The notes under the pieces were generated by a model. The model was not told the DNA's origin. It saw only the letters and a list, made by a program, of their open reading frames with translations, and made no database searches. Positions 7,270 through 16,802 of a stretch of 40,999 bases of DNA are shown here, in pieces. Source of the DNA: Citromicrobium sp. (GTDB lineage Bacteria; Pseudomonadota; Alphaproteobacteria; Sphingomonadales; Sphingomonadaceae); contig QFNA01000040.1 in the NCBI GenBank assembly GCA_003248395.1, forward strand, positions 1 to 40,999, read 5' to 3'. Position 1 is the first letter of the stretch; each line of letters starts with the position of its first letter. The position numbers were made by a program, and so were the translations under genes.

Positions 7270-9000
7270 TCACTCGGCGGGGACGGTTTCCCCGACTTCG
7301 GGAGCAACGATACCAGCATCGCCCTTCGCCCGGCTCTGCCGCCACCATTCGAGACAGACGAGTGCCGCCGCACCGAAGCCGATAAAAGTCGTCAGGACGA
7401 AGACATCGTAATAGCCCTGCTCCTCGATCATTTCGCCAAGCGCGCCGCGACCCAGCGTGCCGACCAGCAGCGTCAGCGACGACAGCAGCGCATACTGGAC
7501 CGCGCTGAATTTCTTCGACACGATAGAGGACAGCCAGGCGACATAGGCCGCACCGGCAATGCCGATCGCCAGGTTCTCGAAAGCGATGGTGATCGTCAGC
7601 TTGGCAAGGTCGGCATCGCCGATCACCGGCACCTGCTCGATCAGATAGGTAAAGCCGACCGCATCGCTGAACGCCTGCATGTTGGCTCCGCCCACCGCCA
7701 TGTCGGCATAGAGCAGATTGGTGAGCGCCGCGAGCAGGCCGCCAATCAGCAGGGTCGGCATACGACCGATGACGGTGAGCATGAGCCCGCCCAGCGCAAG
7801 CCCTGCAACGATCGCCCCGACTCCGAAAAACTTCGAGGCGAATGCGACGTCGTCATTGGTGTACTCGAGTTCGCCGAGATAGAAAGGATAGGCAAACGTG
7901 CCCCAGATCGCATCGCAGATGCGATAGGTGAGCACGACCGCCAGGATCAGCACCAGCGACCAGCCCATGCGTCCGACGAACTCGACCAGCGGGAGTACGA
8001 GCGCCCGGTACAGATGGTCGAGCGCAAAGGCATTGCCGGTGGCGGGCGGCGCGTCTTCTGTCAGGAGGTGGCGGCCTTCCCGCTTCTGCGCCGCGAGCCA
8101 CCCGGCGATGAGCGCGGGCAGGACGATCGTCGCGACAATGATCCACGGCCCCCAATTGAGCGTGAAGTCGGTGGGATTGGGCCGGTCTTCGGGCGCATAG
8201 GTCATCGACATGATCATGAAGGTCAGCACGACGCCGATGGCCCCCGCCCACAACAGCCCGACAAAGGCCAGCGCCCGGTTGCGGACTCGCGGCTCCAGCT
8301 CGCCTGCAAGGCGCAGCGCGCGGACCTGTTCATCCCCTTCGGCGTCGCGCAGACCGCCGTCGCCGTCGGCATTGGGCGCGAGCAGGCCGATCGCCCCCGT
8401 CGCGAGCAGGATCCCACCCATCATCATATAGGTTTCGGGCCATCCGATCCGCGCCGCGATCACCAGGCCGAGAGCGCCGCCGACGAGCGACGAAAGCCGG
8501 TATCCCATCTGGTAAACGGTCGACAGGATATCGATCGTCGCTACTTCATCGGCAACGTCGATGCGCCAGGCGTTGATGGCAATGTCCTGCGTCGCACTTG
8601 CAAAGGCACCGATCCCGGCGAGCAGCGAGAACATGCCGAGCTGGCTGCGCGGCTCGAGCAGGCTCATGGTCACGAGGATTGCGCCCAGGAGCAATTGCAT
8701 CGGCACGATCCACTGCTTGCGCTTGCCCAGCTTGCGCAGCAACGGAATGTCGACCTTGTCGATCAGTGGCGACCACAGGAACTGGAAGGCATAGGCCAGA
8801 CCGATGAGCGAGAATATGCCCATGGTTTCCAGATCGACCTCGGCTTCGGTCAACCAGGCGAACAGCGTGCCCAGAAACAGCGCGAAGGGAAGACCACTGG
8901 CAAAGCCGAACAGCAGCATGAAGCCCGTCTTGCGATTGGACAGCGCCAGACCCAGCACCTTCCATGCGGATTTCTTCTTCACTGCTTCCGCTTCGGCCAT
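7270..9000 (-). CDS. AmpG-like major facilitator permease
   Basis: This 576-residue membrane protein has about 14 hydrophobic segments. The N terminus LLLFGFASGLPFALFLGTLFAWLTEA and the ATQDIAINAWRIDV block are characteristic of the AmpG family, which imports anhydro-muropeptides from cell-wall turnover. A long inserted loop (about residues 210-235 and 300-330) makes it bigger than enterobacterial AmpG. The transported substrate is inferred from family only. It is divergent from the Rieske oxygenase gene over 72 bp and shares that promoter region. Upstream is a GGAAGG-type ribosome site. Confidence 0.85.
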   Translation of the reverse strand: MAEAEAVKKKSAWKVLGLALSNRKTGFMLLFGFASGLPFALFLGTLFAWLTEAEVDLETMGIFSLIGLAYAFQFLWSPLIDKVDIPLLRKLGKRKQWIVPMQLLLGAILVTMSLLEPRSQLGMFSLLAGIGAFASATQDIAINAWRIDVADEVATIDILSTVYQMGYRLSSLVGGALGLVIAARIGWPETYMMMGGILLATGAIGLLAPNADGDGGLRDAEGDEQVRALRLAGELEPRVRNRALAFVGLLWAGAIGVVLTFMIMSMTYAPEDRPNPTDFTLNWGPWIIVATIVLPALIAGWLAAQKREGRHLLTEDAPPATGNAFALDHLYRALVLPLVEFVGRMGWSLVLILAVVLTYRICDAIWGTFAYPFYLGELEYTNDDVAFASKFFGVGAIVAGLALGGLMLTVIGRMPTLLIGGLLAALTNLLYADMAVGGANMQAFSDAVGFTYLIEQVPVIGDADLAKLTITIAFENLAIGIAGAAYVAWLSSIVSKKFSAVQYALLSSLTLLVGTLGRGALGEMIEEQGYYDVFVLTTFIGFGAAALVCLEWWRQSRAKGDAGIVAPEVGETVPAE

Positions 9001-9072
9001 TACCTAGCGTCCTTCCGTTATGGTCCGTTTTTTGCGACACTAGCCGCGGGATAGGGCCATAGGAAAGCGCCG

Positions 9073-10236
9073 ATGAACGCTGTCGACACAGAAAACTTCG
9101 CTTTGCGGCCGACACCGGGAATGCTTGCGCTGGCGCGCGACATTGCCGAAAATCGCCAGCGCGACGGCATGGGCCAGACGACCGTCCCTGCCCATGTCTA
9201 TACCGATCCCGAATACTGGCGGCGAGAGAAGGCGGCGATCTTCGACCGGATGCCGCAGATACTCTGTCCTTCGGCCTTGCTGCCCGATCCCGGCATGGCG
9301 GTTCCGCACGACGGCACCGGTCGTCCGTTGCTGATCACGCGCGATGCGAATGGGACCGCGCATGTTTTCCTGAATGTCTGCCGCCATCGCGGGACGCGGC
9401 TGGTCGAAGGCGACGAAATCCGCTGCACGAAGAAGCTGGTCTGCCCTTACCATGCCTGGACCTATTCGGTGGACGGGCGTCTGCTCGCTTTGCCGCGCCC
9501 CGACACCTTTCCGCACCTCGACAAGGATGAGATGGGCCTGATCGAGCTGCCTTCGATCGAGGCCGGTGGGGTCATCTGGTTCTGCCCACGGGAGGACGCC
9601 GCGGATTTCACCTTCGCCAGCAAATTGGGCGAGGATTTCTCTGCTCTCGGCATGGGCATCAATGTGTTGTTCCGCCGCAAGACGCACACAGTCGCAGCAA
9701 ACTGGAAGCTGATCATGGATGCTTTCCTGGAAAGCTATCACGTCACGCGGCTTCATGCGCAGACGATCGGGCCATTCTTCAAGGACGGCATCACCAGTGG
9801 CGACATGATCGGCCCGCACGCCCGCAGTGCCGTTGGCAGGCTGGAGGAGATGGATGGTATCGATCTGAACGACATGACGCAGCTGCGGCGTGTCGTGACC
9901 TTTGCCTATCAGCTGCTGCCGGGCGCGCTTGTCATTCCCAGCCCCGATTACATCAATCTGATGGTGCTCATGCCACAGTCGCATGATCGCACGTTGGTCG
10001 AAGACTTCATGCTCATCCCCGAACTTCCGGCAACCGACAAGGCGCGCGACCATTGGGAACGCAGCTGGGCCCTGCTCGATGGTGGCGTCTTTGCCAGCGA
10101 GGATTTCCGGGCTGCCGAACTGGGGCAGCAGGGGCTGGAAAGCGGAGGCGTGCCAGAACTGACTCTGGGCACGCTCGAAAGCGGCGTGCGGCGCTATCAC
10201 GAAACAGTCGAGGAGGCCTTGCGGTCCGCGAATTGA
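9073..10236 (+). CDS. Rieske aromatic-ring-hydroxylating dioxygenase, alpha-subunit type
   Basis: The 387-residue protein has a Rieske [2Fe-2S] site with Cys103-x-His105 and Cys124-x2-His127 (CRHRG and CPYHAW). Mononuclear iron ligands follow at His223 and His228 within DAFLESYHVTRLH, with bridging Asp216. No beta subunit, ferredoxin or reductase gene is adjacent, so the electron donor and substrate are unknown. Homologues without partners in this order act on diverse substrates, and no pathway should be assumed. The ribosome site AGGAAAG precedes the ATG. It is followed by rluB with a 51-bp gap. Confidence 0.9.
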   Translation: MNAVDTENFALRPTPGMLALARDIAENRQRDGMGQTTVPAHVYTDPEYWRREKAAIFDRMPQILCPSALLPDPGMAVPHDGTGRPLLITRDANGTAHVFLNVCRHRGTRLVEGDEIRCTKKLVCPYHAWTYSVDGRLLALPRPDTFPHLDKDEMGLIELPSIEAGGVIWFCPREDAADFTFASKLGEDFSALGMGINVLFRRKTHTVAANWKLIMDAFLESYHVTRLHAQTIGPFFKDGITSGDMIGPHARSAVGRLEEMDGIDLNDMTQLRRVVTFAYQLLPGALVIPSPDYINLMVLMPQSHDRTLVEDFMLIPELPATDKARDHWERSWALLDGGVFASEDFRAAELGQQGLESGGVPELTLGTLESGVRRYHETVEEALRSAN

Positions 10237-10287
10237 CCCTGCAGACGCGGCTTTCGCTTCTCCCGCGAAGTGTGTAGAGGCCGCGCC

Positions 10288-11052
10288 ATGCCAGACAATC
10301 GACTTCCGGAAGACGGCGACCGCATCGCCAAACTGTTGGCGCGTGCCGGCATTGCCAGCAGGCGCGAAGTCGAACGCATGATTGCCGACGGGCGTGTGGC
10401 GATCGAAGGCAAGGTGCTCGATACGCCGGCGGTCAAGCTGAAGGACCTCCGCGGTGTAACCGTCGACGGCAAGCCGGTCGAACAGGCGGAAGAAACCCGC
10501 CTGTTCGCGTTCCACAAGCCCGCTGGTTTACTCACGGCCGAACGCGATCCGAAGGGACGCCCGACCATCTACGCCGCCCTGCGGAATGCGCTTCCCAAAT
10601 CGGCCGGGCGCGTGATGCCGGTCGGTCGCCTGGACTTCAACACCGAAGGGCTATTGTTGCTGACCAATGACGGCGAGTTGAAACGCGCCATGGAACTACC
10701 CCGATCGGGCGTGCCGCGCACCTACCGCGCGCGCGCATTCGGAGACATTTCGCAGGCCCAGCTCGACGAACTGATCGAGGGGATCGAGGTCGACGGCATC
10801 CGCTATGGCCGGATCGAAGCCGATCTCGAAAGAGGTTCGGGCAAGAACCGGTGGATTCAATTGACACTGACAGAAGGAAAAAATCGTGAGGTGCGCAGAG
10901 TGCTCGAGCACCTCGGCCTTCAGGTGAACCGGCTGATGCGGATCGCCTACGGACCGTTCGAACTGGCAGACCTGCCACGCGGCCAGGCAGTCGAGATCAG
11001 GCGGGGCGATGTCGAAAGCTTCAGGCGACAACTGGATCGCACCCGCAAATGA
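10288..11052 (+). CDS. rluB: 23S rRNA pseudouridine synthase, RluB type
   Basis: An N-terminal S4 RNA-binding domain (DRIAKLLARAGIASRREVERMIADGRV) is followed by the RsuA/RluB catalytic domain with Asp116 in VGRLDFNTEGLLLLTND. In characterised RluB the product is pseudouridine 2605 of 23S rRNA; the exact site here is inferred. It has 254 residues. The start is the ATG at 10288 with GAGG upstream; the frame is open from a GTG at 10270. It overlaps rsmD by four bases (ATGA), indicating a two-gene ribosome-modification operon. Confidence 0.92.
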   Translation: MPDNRLPEDGDRIAKLLARAGIASRREVERMIADGRVAIEGKVLDTPAVKLKDLRGVTVDGKPVEQAEETRLFAFHKPAGLLTAERDPKGRPTIYAALRNALPKSAGRVMPVGRLDFNTEGLLLLTNDGELKRAMELPRSGVPRTYRARAFGDISQAQLDELIEGIEVDGIRYGRIEADLERGSGKNRWIQLTLTEGKNREVRRVLEHLGLQVNRLMRIAYGPFELADLPRGQAVEIRRGDVESFRRQLDRTRK

Positions 11053-11600
11053 GAATCATTGCGGGCGACTGGCGCGGACGCAAGCTCGTTGCACCGAAAG
11101 GCGAATCGACACGCCCTACGGCTGACAGGACACGCGAAACGCTATTCAGCATGCTGTCGAGCCGGATAGGAAGCTTCGAAGATCTGTCGGTTCTGGACCT
11201 GTTTGCAGGATCGGGTGCGCTCGGGCTGGAAGCGCTCTCGCGCGGCGCAGGACATTGCCTGTTCGTCGAACAGGAAAGCAGCGCCGTGTCAGCGATCCGC
11301 AGCAACATCGAAGCGTTGGATGCGCGGCAGCGCTCGACTGTCCAGCAAGGCTCGGTCATGAGCCTCGGTCCTGCCAAGGCACCGCACGATCTTATCCTGC
11401 TCGACCCGCCTTACAAGACGGGTGCCGGCGCGGTGGCGCTCGATCGCATGCTGCGGCTCGGCTGGATCGGACCGGCTAGCTGGATCGCGCTCGAGACGGG
11501 TTTTCAGGAAGACATCTCGATCAAGAGTTTGGCGATCGAAGCAGAAAGACGCGTCGGCAAGGCGAAGCTCACGTTGCTTCGCCTTGCCGCGCAGGCATGA
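11049..11600 (+). CDS. rsmD: 16S rRNA (guanine966-N2)-methyltransferase RsmD
   Basis: The 183-residue enzyme begins with the family signature MRIIAGDWRGRKL. The cofactor loop is DLFAGSGALGLEALSRGA, and the catalytic DPPY lies at residues 119-122. It methylates G966 of 16S rRNA in characterised members. Translation is coupled to rluB by the ATGA overlap. It ends 15 bp from the stop of the convergent secreted-protein gene. Confidence 0.94.
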   Translation: MRIIAGDWRGRKLVAPKGESTRPTADRTRETLFSMLSSRIGSFEDLSVLDLFAGSGALGLEALSRGAGHCLFVEQESSAVSAIRSNIEALDARQRSTVQQGSVMSLGPAKAPHDLILLDPPYKTGAGAVALDRMLRLGWIGPASWIALETGFQEDISIKSLAIEAERRVGKAKLTLLRLAAQA

Positions 11601-11615
11601 TGAGTCTTTGGCCGA

Positions 11616-12041
11616 CTACATCGGCTCGTCGGCAGCGCTCTCATCGACGACCTCAGCGTCTGCCGTAGGCTGAGCCGTTGGCTGCGTTGCTGGCGCTGGT
11701 GCACCTGCAGCCTGAGCTTCAACCTGCGACCAAGCCATCTCCTGCTGTTCGGCGGGCAGATTGGTAATCGTCACCTTGTTTTCGTCGGACAGGCGCCAGA
11801 ACAGGCTTTGCCGATCGGCGGACAGCGCCCAGTAATAGCCCTGCACATCGGCGGGCCAGGCGGCATATTGCGCCTGCTGGTCCGGCGTCCACAGATCATG
11901 TTCGGCCTGTTGTTCGGCCGTCAAAGTACCAGTGGCCGGCGTGGGTGTGGTCGCTTCGGCGGGCGGCGCATCCTGCGCCATCACCGACGCGGCTCCACAT
12001 GTCAAAGCAGCGACAGGAACGAGGATCGTAGGAATTCGCAT
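11616..12041 (-). CDS. Secreted Trp/Gln-rich protein, paralogue 1
   Basis: This 141-residue protein has a signal peptide (MRIPTILVPVAALTCGAASVMAQ, cleaved after about residue 22). A mature domain of repeated WP/WT-D-x-Q blocks follows: DLWTPDQQAQYAAWPADVQGYYWALS, then FWRLSDENKVTI and AWSQV. The C-terminal part is Ala/Pro/Thr-rich and acidic. The start with an AAGGAG site is chosen over an upstream ATG at 12086. It is clearly paralogous to the protein at 12345-12968. The function is unknown; export to the periplasm is inferred. Confidence 0.8.
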   Translation of the reverse strand: MRIPTILVPVAALTCGAASVMAQDAPPAEATTPTPATGTLTAEQQAEHDLWTPDQQAQYAAWPADVQGYYWALSADRQSLFWRLSDENKVTITNLPAEQQEMAWSQVEAQAAGAPAPATQPTAQPTADAEVVDESAADEPM

Positions 12042-12261
12042 GGGATTCTCCTTGTTTTCCCTTACGCTGATTGTTCTTGCGAACATTACCGAAGTGAAAC
12101 TTCAATACCTTGTCAGCGTGTTACAAAGAGATTGGCGATCAATCACTTGCACAACAAGAGCGGTACCCAATTCCGGTCTTTGCCGCAGCACGGCTGGGCG
12201 GGGAATGTGGCGAAATCGGGGCAGATTGATTTACCGGCTTAAGTTTTTATCCCAGTTGAAG

Positions 12262-12296
12262 AAAAAAGGGCAGGACCGCGAAACGGCCCTGCCCTT
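12262..12296 (-). terminator. Intrinsic terminator of the secreted paralogue 2 gene
   Basis: On the minus strand AAGGGCAGG and CCTGCCCTT form a 9-bp stem extended by an inner CCG/CGG pairing. TTTTTT-type sequence (TTTTCTTC) follows directly. It lies 49 bp beyond the stop of the gene at 12345-12968, so it closes that transcript and insulates the neighbouring paralogue. Confidence 0.85.
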
Positions 12297-12344
12297 CCAA
12301 GCGTCACCACCAGGTGCGCTGGCGGATCGGACGAATGGTTGACC

Positions 12345-12968
12345 TTAATCCTCGTCAGGCTTTTCTGCCGGAAGCGGTTCGTCGATTTCGCTCGCGGGGC
12401 GTCCTGGCCAATATTGCAATGGACGGTTACCGTAATTGAGTCCGGCTTCCCGCGGATTGACGCAGCCGTCTGTCATATCGCCCTTGCAAGGAGGATATTC
12501 GCCATCGGCATTGCTGCGCGTGGGCGCATTCTGCGCTACCTCACCGCGAACAAAGCGCGGCGAAGTGCCCGAAGTCGTCCTTGCGACGGTGGTTGTCTCC
12601 GCCTCCACAGGAGTCGTGCCGGCAGGTGCTGTCACAGGAGCGCCGTTCATCTGGCTGGCTATCGCAGTCCATGCCTGAGCACGCTGTTCGGGCGTCATTT
12701 CGTAAATCCGGACGCGCTGATCATCGGTGAGTACCCACCAGCCTTCGCCTTGGGCAGGGTCGAGCGTCCAATAGTATTCTTGGATACCTGCGGGCCATGT
12801 CTCGTATGCTGTCTGCCGGTCGGTCGGCCAGGCATCATACATAACCTGTTGATCGTCGGTCAGGACGTAGGTGTTGCCTTCCGCATCGACAGCGACGGTG
12901 TCCTGCGCAATGACGGGAGTTGCGGTGAATGCCAGCGCTGCGGCACTGGCCAGCATAATACGTTTCAC
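12345..12968 (-). CDS. Secreted Trp/Gln-rich protein, paralogue 2
   Basis: The 207-residue protein starts at a GTG with AAGGAG seven bases upstream. It has a signal peptide ending about TPVIAQD. The mature region shares the paralogue 1 pattern: LTDDQQVMYDAWPTDRQTAYETWPAG, then YYWTLD, WWVLTDDQRVRIYEM and EQRAQAWTAI. It adds a Thr-rich linker and a C-terminal segment with two cysteines (PPCKGDMTDGCVNPREAGLNYGNRPLQYWPGRP) that paralogue 1 lacks. The tandem same-strand arrangement points to duplication. The function is unknown. Confidence 0.82.
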   Translation of the reverse strand: MKRIMLASAAALAFTATPVIAQDTVAVDAEGNTYVLTDDQQVMYDAWPTDRQTAYETWPAGIQEYYWTLDPAQGEGWWVLTDDQRVRIYEMTPEQRAQAWTAIASQMNGAPVTAPAGTTPVEAETTTVARTTSGTSPRFVRGEVAQNAPTRSNADGEYPPCKGDMTDGCVNPREAGLNYGNRPLQYWPGRPASEIDEPLPAEKPDED

Positions 12969-13089
12969 GATTGCTCTCCTTAAAGGGTTGCATTGGCTAG
13001 AATACGCAGGGTGTCAGCGGTTTGTTCCGTTGCAACCTTTTGTGCGGGACTTGTGCAAGAGCGCCTTGTTCCCTAGCTGTTCCGACATC

Positions 13090-15344
13090 ATGCGAGACCT
13101 TCCCAGCACTGCCGAAAATCCCGGAAATGCGGGGGTTCCTCCCTACGCCGCCATGCTCAACGAACCGCAAAGGGAGGCGGTGTTGGCTACCGAGGGACCG
13201 GTGCTGATGCTGGCTGGAGCAGGCACAGGCAAGACCGCGGCGCTCACCGCGCGTTTGGCACATCTCATCGCAACGCGACGAGCCTGGCCCAGCGAGATCC
13301 TATGCGTGACTTTCACCAATAAAGCGCGTGGCTCGGCACTTTTCACTCGATCGGCGCACGCATGTTGCGTCGTCACGCCGAATTGGTCGGGCTGCAGAGC
13401 AATTATACGATCATCGACACCGACGATCAGCTGCGCCTGCTCAAACAGCTGATCCGCGAACAGGACCTTGACGAAAAGCGCTGGCCTCCACGTCAACTGG
13501 CCGGGCTCATCGACAGGTGGAAGAACCGCGGGCTTAATCCGGGAGACCTCGATGCCGTGGAAAACGAGGCCTATGCCAACGGTAAGGGGTCGCATTTCTA
13601 CGCGCTGTATCAAGATCGGCTGAAGGCGCTGAACGCCTGCGATTTCGGCGATCTGTTGCTGCACATGCTCAACATCTTTCGCCAGCACCATGACGTTCTC
13701 GAGCAGTTTCAGAAGCGGTTCAAATACATCCTCGTTGACGAATATCAGGACACCAACCAGGTCCAGTATCTCTGGCTCCGCCTGCTCGCCCAGGATCGCA
13801 AGAATATCTGCGTGGTAGGAGACGACGACCAGTCGATCTACTCCTGGCGTGGCGCGGAGGTTGCGAACATTCTACGCTTCGAAAGAGACTTTCCCGGAGC
13901 GAAGGTGATCAAACTAGAGCAGAACTATCGCTCCACTCCGCAAATTCTCGCTGCCGCATCCGGACTGATCGGGGAAAACAGCGAACGTCTTGGCAAGACG
14001 CTGTGGACCGAGTTGCCAGCCGGCGAGAAGCTGCGCGTCATAGGCGTGTGGGATGCGCCCGAAGAAGCCCGTCGCGTGGGTGAAGACATCGAGCGCCTGG
14101 AGGCGGAGGGTGCGCCGCTCGACGAGGTCGCTATTCTGGTGCGCGCGCAGTATCAGACTCGCGAATTCGAAGATCGGTTCATCCAGATCGGTTTGAACTA
14201 TCGTATCGTCGGCGGCTTCCGTTTTTACGAGCGCGCCGAAATCCGTGATGCGCTTGCCTATCTGAGAGTCATCGCGCAACCTTCCGACGATCTCGCATTC
14301 GAGCGGATATATAATCAGCCCAAACGGGGGCTCGGTGCGAAGACGCTAGAAGCGATGAGCAGGCATGCGCGCAAGACACGGATGCCGCTCGCCGCCGCAT
14401 CGCTCGATCTGGCTGACACCGACGAGTTGCCGGCTCGTGCGCGCAACACGCTCGTCGGCCTGCTCGGCCAGTTCGTCCATTGGCGGGAACAAGCGGACCG
14501 GGTCACGCCATCGGAGCTGCTGCGGATGGTGATTGCCGAGAGCGGTTATGAAGAGATGCTGCAAAAGGATCGCAACGCAGAGAGCGCTGGCCGACTGGAG
14601 AATCTCACCGAACTGGCCCGGGCAATGGAAGAATACGAGACGCTTGGGGATTTCCTCGAACACGTCAGCCTGGTCATGGACAATGATCGTGCCGACGATG
14701 GAGAGAAGCTCACCATCATGACGATGCACGCGGCCAAGGGGCTGGAGTTCGATCACGTTTTTCTGCCCGGCTGGGAGGAAGGCGTGTTTCCGAGCCAGCG
14801 GGCGATCGACGAGGGCGGCCTTGCCAGCCTAGAGGAAGAACGCCGGCTTGCCTATGTCGCCATCACCCGTGCCAAGCGTCGTTGCACGATACTCCATGCA
14901 GCGAACCGCCGCATTTACGGCCAATGGACAAGCTCCATTCCCAGTCGCTTTGTCGATGAACTGCCAGACGAATTCGTCAAGCGCGAAACCACCATGTCGG
15001 GTGGCGCGTCACTTTGGCAGGCTAACTGGAGCGAGCATGATGACCCGTTCGCTCACGTATCGAGCGAGCGCCCGGACCGTTCCGGCGCACGCGGCCCGGG
15101 ATGGCAGCGAGCCCTGGCAAGTGGCTATGATACGAGCCAAAAACGCTTGGCCGAACCCGACAGGAGCGCAGCAAGTTTTGCCGCCAAGCCGCGCAGCGAC
15201 ATCGCAATCGGCGCACGGGTGTTCCACGACAAATTCGGTTATGGAACCGTCACCGGACAGGAAGGAAACAAGCTGGAAATTGCGTTCGAGAAAGCTGGGA
15301 CGAAGCGCGTGCTCGACAGTTTCGTCAAACGCGAAGAAGGCTAG
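13090..15344 (+). pseudogene. uvrD: ATP-dependent DNA helicase UvrD/PcrA, disrupted by internal deletion with frameshift
   Basis: UvrD/PcrA is a 3'-5' superfamily 1 helicase for excision repair and removal of blocked polymerases. The N-terminal part (13090 to about 13328) has the Q motif LNEPQREAV, Walker A AGAGTGKT and motif Ia CVTFTNKA. The frame then changes. From about 13329 the +1 frame continues WLGTFHSIGARMLRRHAELVG through VDEYQDTN, VGDDDQSIYSWRGA, LEQNYRS, MHAAKGLEFDHVFLPGWEEG and the Tudor-like C terminus. Between TNKA and WLGTFHS, relatives carry about 20 residues (AREMRERV and what follows) that are missing, and the missing length is not a multiple of three. The gene therefore reads as broken here. 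A start at 13362 would yield a helicase without Walker A. Confidence 0.9.
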
Positions 15345-15351
15345 GTGGAAA

Positions 15352-16689
15352 TCAGCTTGCGGATACGGACAAGAAGGAAGGCTGCGGGCCATTCCACTCG
15401 CCGACCTGACTAATTTCGTCATCGTCCGAACGTCTGCGCGGCTTCCGCGACGGTTTCGCATCAGACTGCTCGCGCGACTTGCGCGGTGATTTGCGAGCAG
15501 GCTCACCTTCTTCACTATCGGTGCGGCGGGGTGACGAAACCTCTCCGTCGCGTTCGACCAGATCGACGCGTACGTCCTTTTTGCCGAAGACCGGGATTTC
15601 CGATCCCGTCAGGTTTTCGACATTGGCAATCGCTTCGGCATCGTCATCGGTAACGAAGGTGAACGCGCGACCCTTCGCCCCTGCCCTTCCTGTCCGACCG
15701 ATCCGGTGCACATAATCATCCGGGTGCCACGGCGTGTCGAAATTGAAGACGTGGCTTACGCCCTTGATGTCGAGACCGCGCGCAGCCACGTCGGACGCGA
15801 CCAGGATGTTTATCTCGCCCTGTTTGAACCGGTCGAGTTCGCGCAGGCGGCTCGTCTGGTCCATATCGCCATGAATTTCGCCGCTGCGGAAGTTATGCCG
15901 CTGAAGGCTCTTGTTGAGTTCGCGCACCGTCGTCTTGCGATTGGCAAAGATAATCGCGGTTTCGACATGGTCGTGATTCAACAGCCAGCGCAGCGTTTCG
16001 CGCTTCTTTCGCGGCTGCACAGGGATCTTGAACGCCGTGATGTCCTTGTTCGTGGTGGCCGCACGGCTCACTTCGATGCGCTTTGGCGCCTTGAGGAATT
16101 TCTTCGCCAGTTTCTCAATCGGCGGCGGCATCGTGGCCGAGAACAGCATCGTTTGCCTTGATTCGGGCAGTTTGCTGCAGATGAATTCGATATCGGGTAT
16201 GAACCCCATATCGAGCATGCGATCCGCCTCGTCGATCACGAGGAGTTCGCATCCGTTCAGGAGGATCTTGCCCCGCTCAAACAGGTCCATCAAGCGGCCA
16301 GGCGTGGCGATAAGAACGTCGACGCCATCGTTTAGTGCCTTGACCTGGTCACCCATCTGCACCCCGCCGATCAGCAACGCGAGCTTGAGATCGTGGTTCT
16401 TGCCATACTTTTCGAAATTCTCGGCAACTTGAGCAGCAAGTTCGCGCGTCGGCGCGAGGATCAGGCTGCGCGGCATGAGCGCGCGTCGACGTCCGCTCGC
16501 CATGATGTCGATCATGGGCAGAACGAAGCTGGCAGTCTTCCCCGTACCGGTTTGCGCAATTCCGATGATATCCTTCATCATCAGAACAGCGGGAATCGCC
16601 TGCTTCTGGATCGGCGTCGGCTCTGTGTAACCAGCCGCCTCCACTGCCTTGAGCAGGTCTTCGGAAAGGCCGAGATCGGCGAAACTCAT
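15352..16689 (-). CDS. rhlE: DEAD-box RNA helicase, RhlE-like
   Basis: The 445-residue protein carries the full motif set. It has the Q motif YTEPTPIQKQAIP, Walker A AQTGTGKT, PTREL, GG, TPGR, DEAD (VIDEADRMLDMGF) and SAT. The second RecA domain has FANRKTTV, ARGLDI and HRIGRTGRAG. The C-terminal tail is basic and low in complexity (SPRKSREQ and KPSRKPRRRSDDDE), typical of RhlE-like helicases that remodel rRNA or mRNA. The frame continues upstream, but MSFADLGLSEDLL is the family start. It is convergent with uvrD with only 7 bp between stops. Confidence 0.92.
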   Translation of the reverse strand: MSFADLGLSEDLLKAVEAAGYTEPTPIQKQAIPAVLMMKDIIGIAQTGTGKTASFVLPMIDIMASGRRRALMPRSLILAPTRELAAQVAENFEKYGKNHDLKLALLIGGVQMGDQVKALNDGVDVLIATPGRLMDLFERGKILLNGCELLVIDEADRMLDMGFIPDIEFICSKLPESRQTMLFSATMPPPIEKLAKKFLKAPKRIEVSRAATTNKDITAFKIPVQPRKKRETLRWLLNHDHVETAIIFANRKTTVRELNKSLQRHNFRSGEIHGDMDQTSRLRELDRFKQGEINILVASDVAARGLDIKGVSHVFNFDTPWHPDDYVHRIGRTGRAGAKGRAFTFVTDDDAEAIANVENLTGSEIPVFGKKDVRVDLVERDGEVSSPRRTDSEEGEPARKSPRKSREQSDAKPSRKPRRRSDDDEISQVGEWNGPQPSFLSVSAS

Positions 16690-16802
16690 GCGGCTTTCAA
16701 TTGCCCCTGCGATTGCGGAAAAGCGAAAAAGGCCGCGCAACTCGCAGCCTTACGAAGTGCGCCCTTTGCGAAATGGGGCGACGAAGTCAAGGAAAAGCGC
16801 GA

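Noticed and set aside
8014..9054. 346-codon plus-strand frame opposite the AmpG-like permease
   Set aside because: It is antisense to a membrane protein with clear family motifs; its composition is typical of a complementary-strand artefact.
9040..10515. 491-codon minus-strand frame opposite the Rieske oxygenase
   Set aside because: It is a shadow of a gene with intact iron-sulfur and iron ligands and shows no motifs of its own.
12204..12224. A 21-bp motif, AAYGTGGCSAAATCGGGGCAG, also found at 36914-36934
   Set aside because: It matches at 19 of 21 bases, but about one such pair is expected by chance in 41 kb on both strands. Its orientation relative to the nearest genes also differs.
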